Origin: Pyropia haitanensis
Taxonomy: Eukaryota; Rhodophyta; Bangiophyceae; Bangiales; Bangiaceae
DNA length: 15,827 bases
Assembly: GCA_008729055.1 (NCBI GenBank)
Contig: SDUX01000095.1
Location: forward strand, 1 to 15,827
Reading direction: 5' to 3'
The notes under the pieces were generated by a model. The model ran no database searches. It had not been told where the DNA came from and saw only the letters and a list, made by a program, of their open reading frames with translations. The position numbers and the translations under genes were made by a program. Positions 8,468 through 15,827 of the stretch are shown one piece after another (the stretch's first letter is position 1; each line of letters starts with the position of its first letter).

Positions 8468-8689
8468 TCAGGCAATGCTGCGGATTACCTTCTCCGCAAT
8501 GGGCGTATGCGTGGGTCGCGCTACCGTGATTGGTGTAGTATTGCTTTCGCCCTCTTCATCGAGAAGGCGGTACACCTCACGGCGTAGTTCGTTGTCTCCG
8601 GCGCAGGCAAAATCGACAAAGACGGCCTGCTCTGACTCCGAGCATTCGAGGGCTTCCTGAAAAATAGCAAAGGCTTGAGAAGAATTCAT
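8468..8689 (-). CDS. Small protein resembling the N-terminal region of PVC Ser/Thr kinases
   Basis: 73 residues from the ATG at 8689, or 80 from a GTG at 8710. The segment IFQEALECSESEQAVFVDFA, followed by CAGDNELRREVYRLL, strongly resembles the short helical segment that precedes the kinase domain in many planctomycetal and verrucomicrobial PknB-type kinases (family pattern: EAL, then E-x2-F-x-D-x-AC-x-G-D-x2-LR-x-EV-x2-LL). No kinase domain can follow, because the ORF ends only 71 bases from the fdhA stop. It is either a stand-alone version of this segment or a truncated remnant. Upstream, 8690-8831 is AT-rich and contains the 12-bp palindrome AATTTTAAAATT at 8801-8812, which could belong to its promoter or to the 3' end of the peptidase gene. 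No Shine-Dalgarno is obvious. Coding status is moderately supported. Confidence 0.6.
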   Translation of the reverse strand: MNSSQAFAIFQEALECSESEQAVFVDFACAGDNELRREVYRLLDEEGESNTTPITVARPTHTPIAEKVIRSIA

Positions 8690-8831
8690 AGAAGAGAACG
8701 TTTGATTCACTTCTGCGAACTTCTTAAACTTTTACACGTTTTACAAATCAGAAATAAGAATTCAACTGAAGTATTCCAACTTTGAGAAATGTCGGGGAAG
8801 AATTTTAAAATTTCAGCCCTCTACTCCTTTC

Positions 8832-9535
8832 TTATCGTCTAGCAGCCATAAGCCTCATGATGAAATAGAGGAGCTGCCCGATCGAAGCGAGAGCCGCTAC
8901 GGTATAGGTCATCGCAGCCCAGAACAGCGCATTCTTCGCCTTGTCATGATCGACATTGCCCATCACCCTTGACTCATCAAGCCACGCTAGAGCCCGGTTG
9001 CTGGCATCAAACTCCACCGGCAAGGTAATGATCGAGAAAAGGGTCGTTGTCGCAAACAGGATTACCCCAATCAGCAGCACAGTTGTGTTTCCGTAGGCCG
9101 CCATGAGGAGACCTGCCATCAGCACCCAGTTCATGAACTTGCTTGCAAAACTGACGACAGGAACCAGAGCTGATCGCATTTTTAAGGCCCCGTATGCATT
9201 GGCATGCTGGACCGCATGACCAATTCATGTGCAGCCACTGCTGCCGCAGCAACATTTCGCTGAGAGTATACTACCTCGCTAAGATTTACCGTTTTCTTCA
9301 ACGGGTTGTAGTGATCAGTCAGCTGCCCCGGAGTGGATATTACCTGAACATCCTGAATCCCAGCGTCCTTTAGCATGCGGTCGGCGATTTCAGCACCCGA
9401 AAGAGAGATTGATCGTTGCGAATACTCTGCAAAACGCTTGTTCAGCATCGAGCCGACCCAGCGACTCAGCAGCATAAAACCGACGGTTATGATAATGTAG
9501 AAGAGGTTTCCACCTCCGAGATGCATGCCATTCAT
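8832..9535 (-). CDS. YugP-type membrane zinc metallopeptidase (one frameshift)
   Basis: Integral-membrane zinc peptidase of the B. subtilis YugP family (COG2738); substrates unknown. From the ATG at 9535: an N-terminal membrane helix (LFYIIITVGFMLLSRWVGSM), then SGAEIADRMLKDAGIQDVQV and DHYNPLKKTVNLSE, both typical of the family. Then comes the zinc motif, which reads as AAHEL followed, after a single-base shift near 9220, by GHAVQHANAYGALKMRSALV. Supplying one G in the GG run restores HELGHAVQ. The C-terminal part (8832-9179) has two or three further membrane helices and LPVEFDASNRAL, whose Glu is the expected third zinc ligand. Total length, about 234 residues, fits the family. The indel sits exactly at the catalytic motif but looks like the same sequencing error type seen elsewhere. 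It is divergent from the second DUF1549/DUF1553 gene. Confidence 0.9.
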
Positions 9536-9687
9536 AGTTGAGAATTGAGAAGTCGAAAAATGATAAAGAAAAACGCGAGGCGTTCAACTCTTTGGGACAC
9601 AATTCGACCGACCTCCGTTGAAACTTTTCACCAAACCCGCGAAGCGTTTTCCCCGGGGCTCCTCCCGCACCCGGGCATCCATGCTCT

Positions 9688-9734
9688 AAATTTCGAATGC
9701 CGGCATAAGAAAACGGACGAAATTTCGGAATGGC
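9688..9734. repeat. Short direct repeat, two copies 32 bp apart
   Basis: AAATTTCGAATGC at 9688-9700 and AAATTTCGGAATGGC at 9720-9734 are near-identical copies. Their starts are 32 bp apart, close to three helical turns, which would suit a regulator binding on one face of the DNA. The function is inferred only from the arrangement. Confidence 0.4.
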
Positions 9735-9830
9735 AATCTTAGCTGATTCCCTTCAGATTCGACCTCACCACTTCTACCACGAAGGAGTGTTTGATCGATT
9801 CTTACCAAAACCCGTAACTCCCTATACTAA

Positions 9831-9858
9831 ATGCCATTGCGTATAAATGCTATGGCAT
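9831..9858. promoter_or_regulatory. 28-bp imperfect palindrome, candidate operator
   Basis: The outer arms ATGCCAT (9831-9837) and ATGGCAT (9852-9858) are perfect inverted repeats, and 11 of 14 positions match across the full 28 bp. It is centred about 43 bases before the ATG of the second PSCyt1 gene, where a repressor or activator would act. No regulator gene is in the window. Confidence 0.45.
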
Positions 9859-9887
9859 AACTGATCTTATTGAGGTTCCGTAGAAGT

Positions 9888-12800
9888 ATGGAACGCCACT
9901 CCTTTATGATCGCTTCATCCCTTCTCGTGGGTGTAGCGTTTTCCGCTGTATCCGCTGACGAAATCGATTTCGCCCGCGATGTGCAGCCGATTTTATCGGA
10001 CAATTGTTATGCCTGCCACGGCCCCGACGAGCATGACCGCGCTGCGGATCTCCGGCTCGATACGCCGGAAGGGGTGGCTGCCGTGCTTCTGCCTGACGAT
10101 CCGGAAAACAGCGAATTCTTTCATCGCATCATCACCGACGATCCCGACGATGCGATGCCGCCTCCTGATAAGAAGGATCCCCTTTCCGACGGGGAAGTGG
10201 ATATTCTCAGAAAGTGGCTCAAAGGCGGTGCGAAGTGGGGCGTTCACTGGGCATTCAAAACACCCTTGCGGCCTGAGGTGCCGAAACTGGCAACATCCGA
10301 TCATCCGATTGATGCCTTTGTTCGCGCGCAGCTGGAGGAAAAAGAACTTCTTCCCGCCCCCCCGGCTTCCCGCGAGAAATTGCTTCGACGTCTTTCTCTC
10401 GATCTCATTGGGCTGCCTCCGACTCCCGAAGAACTGGATTCATTCCTCCATGACAAATCCGGAGACGCCTACGAAAAAGCGGTCGAGAGACTGCTTTCCT
10501 CTCCGCATTTCGGGGAACGCTGGGCGCGTTGGTGGCTCGATGCGCCCGCTATGCCGATTCCAACGGGTATGAAAAAGACTCCGTCCGCTTTGTCTGGCCC
10601 TATCGCGACTGGGTGATCAACTCCTTCAATAACAATCTCCCCTACGACCAGTTTGTGATCAAGCAGATCGGTGGAGATTTGCTCGAAAACGCAACCCTTC
10701 AGGACAAAGTCGCGACGGGCTTTCTTCGAAATTCGATGGTGAACGAGGAAGGGGCGATCAAATACGAGCAGTTCCGTGTCGAAGGAATCTTTGACCGGAT
10801 GGATGCGATTGGAAAATCCATTCTCGGGCTCACAACGAGCTGCGCGCAGTGCCACACCCACAAGTATGACCCCATCACTCACGATGAGTATTTCGGGATG
10901 TTTGCCTATCTCAACAATGCCTGGGAATCGACGGTTCCTTTCTACACGGAGGAGGACCGCGATCAAATCCGGCACATCGGAAGCCGGATCGCCTCGATCA
11001 GGGCAGAGACGCTGCAATCGCACGAAAATCAGGCTGCGTTGGCTTCCTGGATCAGCGGAAAGCGGAAAGAAACCGGAGCGGATCTGTCCTGGACGATTCA
11101 CACTCCGAAGTTGCTTGGCGACGGCGGTCAGAAATTTTATCCCCGTGGCGATGGCTCCCTCATCTCAATGGGATTCGCCCCGGCGCGCAGCTCCGAAAAA
11201 TTCGCGGACACGACTGAAATGGAACGGATCTCCAGCATTCGTCTCGAACTTCTCAATGATCCGTATCTGACTTTTGGCGGTCCGGGCCGATCGGTTGAAG
11301 GAACCGCTGCGCTGAGCGAACTCAAACTTTTTGCAGGAACGGATCCTGACAAACTCACCGAGGTAAAACTGGAACCGGCTCGTTCGGATCTCGATCTGCC
11401 CGAGCGAAAGATCAATGCTTCGAAGTATCCGATCAAAAACGGGGCCGATCCGACGCAAGACGATCGCACCGAAGGACCTGCTGCGTTCGCCACGGACGGC
11501 AATACCAAAACGGCGTGGGCAACGGAAACAGGACCTGACCGAACCAACCAGGCTCGCATTCTCGTTGCCAATCTGGCGGAGCCGTTGAAGCGCGAAGGAA
11601 ATAAGCCACTTCACCTTCGCTTCGAATTGCACTGTCAGCACGGCGGTTGGAACAGCAATGACAACCACCATCGCTCGCTCGGACGGTTCCGGATTGCCCT
11701 TTCTCCCGACCGGTGGCCGGAACGCGATCCCGTTTCCCCCGCTCTCGCCGCAATTCTCAGGAAACCGGATAACAAATGGACCGCTGCCGAACGTGCCCGG
11801 GTTGAAGTAGCGTGGAATCGAATCAGAAGCGGGAGACGCAAGCGCAGCAAAAGCGATTGCTGACGCGAGAAAAGGCCATCCGTCTCCCATACCGCAACTG
11901 GTCATGCAGGAACGGGAGGTCATGCGGGAGACGAAGCTGTTGCACCGGGGGGAACAGCAGCACCCGAGGCATGTTGTGAAACCGCATGTCCCGGCCTTTC
12001 TTCACGATCTGCCGGAGAGTGATCGCCCGGAATCCAGGCTCACCTTGCCCGGTGGCTCGCCGACAGGGAGTCCCCCACCACTGCAAGAACTCTCGTTAAC
12101 CGGACCTGGCAGGCCCTGTTCGGAACAGGGATTGTCGAATCGGTCGAAGATTTCGGCAGGCAGTCCACACGCCCTTCTCATCCTGAGCTGATCGACTGGC
12201 TTGCTGTCGAGTTCATGGATTCCGGCTGGATTCCAGGAACTTCTCCGAACGATCGTCACCAGTGAAACCTACCAACAGGATTCCGCGATCCGCCCCGGCG
12301 ATACCGACATCGACCCTCGAAACCGTCATCTCGCGCGCGGCCCACGCTTCCGGCCTGATGCCGAAGTGGTCCGCGATACACAACTCGCTGTGAGCGGGCT
12401 GCTTAACCGGAAAGTTGGCGGAGACAGGCGTTCGCCCACCGATCCCGGGGTTTCTTTCCTTCCCCCGGTAAGCTACGGATACAAAACGTGGCAGGAAGAT
12501 GAAGCTCCCGAAAAACGCTACCGCCGCGCGCTCTACACCTTCCGCTTCCGGACGGTTCCCCCTCCCTTTCTCGCCGCTTTCGATGCTCCCACCGGCGGGG
12601 TGTCGTGCGTGAGAAGGCCCCAGTCCACCACTCCTCTCCAGGCCCTAGCCACACTGAATGAGCCGCTTTCACTGGAGGCCGCGCACGCGCTGGCAAAGAA
12701 ATGGAATCCGAAAAAGGACATCCGTGAAGCGATCCGAACCGCATTCCGAACCTGCACGAGTCGCTATCCGGAAAGCAGACGAAACTGGAGGTGCTGATGA

Positions 12801-12898
12801 CCCTTTTTGAAAATGAGAAGGCGACAGAAGAGGGAAACCCTTTTTCTCGCCGTCGCCGCGTTCTTCTCAATCTCGATGAAACAATCGTAAAATCCTGA
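9888..12898 (+). CDS. PSCyt1/DUF1549/DUF1553 secreted cytochrome-c-like protein with discoidin-like insert (frameshifted)
   Basis: Complete paralogue of the left-edge gene, about 1000 residues. From the ATG at 9888 (9906 possible): signal peptide ending near AVSA, PSCyt1 with CYACH (C40, C43, H44) and RAADLRLDTPEG, then DUF1549 (PIDAFVRAQL, SLDLIGLPPTPEELDSFL, RYADSNGYEKDSVRFVWPYR) and a second CxxCH (CAQCHTHKYDP). An inserted domain at about 11150-11700 resembles a discoidin/F5-8C-type beta sandwich (FATDGNTKTAWATE, then LRFELHCQHGG). DUF1553 follows (VMQEREVMRETKLLHRG, then VNRTWQALFGTGIVESVEDF, SHPELIDWLAVEFMDSGW, SYGYKTWQEDEAPEKRYRRA, FDAPTGGVSCVRRPQSTTPL). It ends VLLNLDETIVKS at 12898. 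Frame changes occur near 10547, 11825, 12052, 12232, 12415-12455 (compensating pair) and 12765. The DUF1501 gene starts 20 bases downstream, so the pair is probably one operon. The physiological role of this family is unproven. Confidence 0.87.
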
Positions 12899-12917
12899 CA
12901 CCTTAGCTATTCCTGAA

Positions 12918-14370
12918 ATGACATCACCCATGACGGCAATACCCGATCTGATTTGCAAACGTTCGCGTTCGCGGACGCTGGTTTATGCGTGACTGCGGAG
13001 TCGGGCTGGGAGGGATCGCTCTGAATTTCGCTCTTCGCAAAGGAGGCGATGGCGAAAACAACCGATGCCCAACCCGCTGGCTCCGAAAGCAGGGGCATTT
13101 TCCCGGAAAAGCACAACGGGTAATCTTTCTCTTCATGGGCGGTGCGCCGAGTCATGTCGATCTTTTCGAGAACAAACCGACACTTGCCCGACTCGACGGA
13201 ACAAATCCTCCCGCCGGAACTTTCCGAAGGCTACCAGTCTGCTTTCATCAAGCCGGAAAACAAACTGCTTGGGGCCAAAATTCGGCTTGCAAACAGTTGG
13301 AAAATGCGGGGTAAATCTCGCTTCCGGCCTTCTCCGCCCTAGGCTCCGTCGCCGATGAAATCACCTGGGTCCGCTCGATGCAAAACGGATGCCTTCAATC
13401 ACGCCCCCAGCGCAGATCCTCATGAGCACCGGATCACACGCAGTTCGGACGACCTCTCTCGGTGCTATGGACGGTCTACGGGCTCGGCAGCGAGACCGAA
13501 AACCTGCCGCCGTTTGTTGTCCTTTCTTCGGGACTCAAGGACCCAGCGGCGGATCTCGAATTTCGGTTCCGGCTTTCTCTTCCGTCTGTTTGTCAGGGTG
13601 TACCCGTTTAATTCCCACCGGCGATCCGGCTTCTTTATCTCTCCAATCCGACGGAGTCAGTCGCGCGTCAACAACGGCAACGCCATCGATGCGATTAACC
13701 GGCTGAACCAGAAAAACGTTCGATTTCGGTTGCCGATCCGGAAATCCAGACCGAATCAGCGCATCTTGAAATGGCCTATGCATGCCAGGAGCGCACCGAG
13801 AGGTAACCGATATTTCGCCGCGAGTCTCAGGCATACGCTTCGATTCTGTAGGCGCCAAACCCGGAGAAAAGTTCTTTTGCAAACAACTGCCTGCTCGCCC
13901 GCCGCCTCGTGGAGAAAGGCGTGCGTTTTGTCGAACTCTTCCATGAATCCTGGACCAACACGGCAATCTGACGAAAGGCTCGCAAAGAATTGCAAAGACA
14001 CCGACCAGGCCTGCGCAGCATTGATTCAGGACCTGAAGATGCGCGGCATGCTCGACGATACCCTCGTGATCTGGGGCGGAGAATTCGGACGGACGCCCAT
14101 GGTTCAGGGCGGAAATGACGGACGGGACCACCACCCCAACGCCTTCACTATGTGGATGGCCGGGGGCGGCGTAAAATCCGGCTATGTCCACGCGAAACCG
14201 ACGACCTCGGATTCAATGCGGTCGACAAACCGGTCCATGTTCACGATTTGAATGCCACTATTCTACACCTGTTAGGGTTCAATCACGAGCGCCTCACCTT
14301 CCGCAGCCAGGGGCTCGATATGCGGCTCACGAATGTCCACGGGCATGTCGTGAAGGATCTGCTGGCGTAG
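12918..14370 (+). CDS. DUF1501 (sulfatase-like fold) protein, heavily frameshifted in this sequence
   Basis: DUF1501 proteins belong to the alkaline phosphatase/sulfatase fold and are usually exported by Tat together with a DUF1549/DUF1553 partner, as here; their reaction is unknown. Starting at ATG 12918 or 12930, a degenerate twin-arginine-like region (KRSRSRTLV, then [17 protein letters not shown]) is visible. Then come [91 protein letters not shown] residues in an alternative frame, and near the end [32 protein letters not shown] and MAGGGVKSG. The C-terminus is [20 protein letters not shown] to DLLA at 14370. About a dozen frame changes occur between roughly 12983 and 14195, the densest in the window. 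Sequencing error is the simplest explanation, but real decay cannot be excluded for this one gene. Confidence 0.8.
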
Positions 14371-14401
14371 TCAGAAAGCGCCACGGGAAATCGTTGATCT
14401 C

Positions 14402-15827
14402 TCAACGTTCGCGTTTGGCGAGCCCGGCCGCCCAGTAGCCTCCATCCCGTGCACGCCGCCACCCGGAGGCGTCGATGAAGAGCACAGAAAATGGCCGGGT
14501 TGGTGTCGCGTGAGGCCTCAGGACACGACGGTCTTGTCAGAAGCTGCCGCCAGTCCGTCACGCCTCCAACGATATCCCCACCGACCAGGTTCGGATTGTA
14601 GGCTTCGTAGTCGCGGCAGTTCATGGTGTGGCGCTCGAGAACGACATCGCGAAAACCGGGTGCAAACCTTTCGATCTGCCGCTCGATCACCTCGGTCATA
14701 TCCACCGTCGAATATGCCGGAACATGGCAATAAGCCCAGAAAACATGTTTTCCTTCAGGGGCACGGGAAGGATCGACCACGGTCGGCTGCGAGGTAAGCA
14801 CGAACGGAGCGTTGCTGTGAATCCCCTCCCACATTTCCCGCTCGGATTTCACGATTTCGTCGAGGCTGCCGCCTACATGAACCGTGCCGGCAACTCGACA
14901 GTCGGCATTCGTCCACGGAACCGGTTCGCTCAACGCGTAATCGATTTTGAAAACTCCCGGACCATGCCGGAACCGGGATAACTTTCTCCGGTAGGACTCG
15001 GGAAGACGGTCCCCTGCAATTTTCGCCATACCTGTAGGAGAAGTGTCGAAAAGGTATGACCCGGCCTTCGGCAGCTCATCCAAGGAATCCACCCACTGAT
15101 TTGTCACCACTTCCCCTCCCAGCGTTTTCAGATAGGTTGTCATGGCATCGGCAATCGCCTGCGAGCCGCCTTTCGCGACGGGCCACCCGTAGGCATGCCC
15201 CACCAGCATGAGCATCAGTCCGACCGCATTTGTCGCGAGAGGACGATCCAGAGGCAAAACAGAATGCGCCGCGTTTCCCGCCAGCAGAGCCTTCGCTTTC
15301 TCGTCGGAAAACCACAACCGTGCCGCATCGAGAGCAGCCGGGAGAACCCGCAATCCAAAACGTGTCACGGAAACGGATGCGAAGGAATCTTCGGAGGCGC
15401 CAGAAGATCCTCAATGATATCAGCGCAAAGCGGAACAAGTGGCTCGAACAACCGCCGATAAGGCTGCCGCTGATTTTTTGTCGAAACGAGCGGCCGTTTC
15501 CCCGACCGAACGGGCCATCACCGCCGCATCTCCCCGCGTCGAGAGGATGAGGCGAGCGCAGTTTCGGGTCGCCATCCACTCCGCAAACTCATCGCTCGCA
15601 GCGGAGCCGGCCATAGACCTTGAAAGAACGGCCGATGCCAGACCCATTACGGATGCACTGCGGAACAGACATCGTGCCGGAATCACGGGGAAGTGTTCAG
15701 TTCCGAGGTTCTCGACTTCCCCCTCCATCCAGTTTCGCCCCCCTCAATGACCAGCGTCTTTTTCCCGCCTGCGCAAGGCCGGATCGCGGCGGTCAAGCCC
15801 CATTCGGGCCCGAGCCGAATGATCACG
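14402..15827 (-). CDS. Phytoene-desaturase-like FAD-dependent oxidoreductase (5' end at window edge, frameshifted)
   Basis: Flavin amine oxidase/phytoene desaturase superfamily protein (COG1233); the substrate is unknown and carotenoid synthesis is not implied, since no crt neighbours are present. The N-terminal Rossmann motif (V-I-x-GSGPNG, then TAAIR, then KKTLVIEG) is readable across frames at about 15755-15827, so only the very start is missing. Then LGTEHFPVIPARCLFRSASV, a piece reading YRRLFEPLVPLCADIIEDLL (about 15380-15465), and a long clean stretch (about 14560-15368) with LLAGNAAHSVLPLDRP, VGHAYGWPVAKGGSQAIADA, GPGVFKIDYALSEPVPW, AGTVHVGGSLDEI, FWAYCHVPAYSTVDMTE, IERFAPGFRDVVLERH and NPNLVGGDIVGGVTDWRQL. 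The C-terminal CSSSTPPGGGVHGM motif needs one or two shifts near 14430-14520 and ends GYWAAGLAKRER at 14402. It is convergent with the DUF1501 gene, 31 bases apart; no hairpin is visible between them. Confidence 0.85.

Larger units (their letters stand above)
9536..9887. other. 352-bp divergent intergenic region
   Basis: This lies between the start of the YugP-type gene (minus) and the second PSCyt1 gene (plus). I see no convincing gene; a 65-codon open frame at 9545-9742 has no recognisable features. The region is more AT-rich than the genes and holds a direct repeat (9688-9734) and a palindrome (9831-9858). A TATACT hexamer at about 9823-9828 could be a -10 element, but its best -35 partner is poorly spaced. 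Confidence 0.5.

Noticed and set aside
9545..9742. A 65-codon ORF in the divergent intergenic region
   Set aside because: No ribosome binding site, no recognisable domain, and it spans the direct-repeat region; likely a chance open frame.
13355..14251. A 298-residue Arg/Ser-rich protein as a novel gene
   Set aside because: Only its last third ([20 protein letters not shown] and after) matches DUF1501. The rest is out-of-frame translation of the same gene, whose proper residues are found in other frames.
14283..14401. Overlap of the FAD oxidoreductase C-terminus with the DUF1501 gene
   Set aside because: The long minus-strand frame runs past the real end because of a frame error near 14430-14520. 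In the corrected frame the protein ends at 14402, so there is no overlap.

Overview
The window looks like chromosomal DNA from the Planctomycetes-Verrucomicrobia (PVC) group, most likely a verrucomicrobial or planctomycetal lineage. The main reason is two large secreted proteins that each carry a planctomycete-type cytochrome c motif (PSCyt1) plus the DUF1549 and DUF1553 domains. One of them is followed by a DUF1501 gene, a pairing that is a hallmark of these phyla. The DNA is fairly GC-rich. I see no tRNA, rRNA, CRISPR array, insertion sequence or prophage.

Layout. (1) 1-1991, minus: PSCyt1/DUF1549/DUF1553 protein, cut by the left edge. (2) 2108-3871, plus: MscS-family mechanosensitive channel, divergent from gene 1. 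(3) 3935-5611 and 5673-8397, plus: a two-gene NAD-linked formate dehydrogenase, made of a NuoE-NuoF fusion (diaphorase subunit) and a molybdopterin catalytic subunit with a NuoG-like N-terminus. (4) 8468-8689, minus: an 80-residue-class small protein resembling the N-terminus of PVC Ser/Thr kinases. (5) 8832-9535, minus: YugP-type membrane zinc metallopeptidase. (6) 9536-9887: a regulatory-looking gap with a palindrome and a direct repeat. (7) 9888-12898, plus: second PSCyt1/DUF1549/DUF1553 protein, followed by (8) 12918-14370, plus: DUF1501 protein. (9) 14402-15827, minus: phytoene-desaturase-like FAD oxidoreductase, cut by the right edge and convergent with gene 8.

The main discovery is in the formate dehydrogenase. 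An in-frame TGA at 6771-6773 lies exactly where the catalytic Cys/Sec of formate dehydrogenases sits, and the reading frame is the same on both sides of it. A hairpin with loop GGTCT follows, at the same distance from the TGA as the SECIS loop in E. coli fdhF. The gene should therefore be read through as one selenoprotein and not as two ORFs. Its neighbour supplies the FMN/NAD and [2Fe-2S] modules, so formate oxidation (or CO2 reduction) would be coupled to NAD(H) in the cytoplasm by a two-gene enzyme.

A caution about sequence quality. Most other ORF breaks are single-base frameshifts, commonly in homopolymer runs, and family-conserved sequence resumes in another frame right after. This looks like uncorrected sequencing error and not gene decay. 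The stretch from about 2090 to 7690 seems clean, while about 12.9-14.2 kb (the DUF1501 gene) is very dense in indels. I therefore annotate the broken genes as single CDSs spanning their fragments and list the approximate shift positions.
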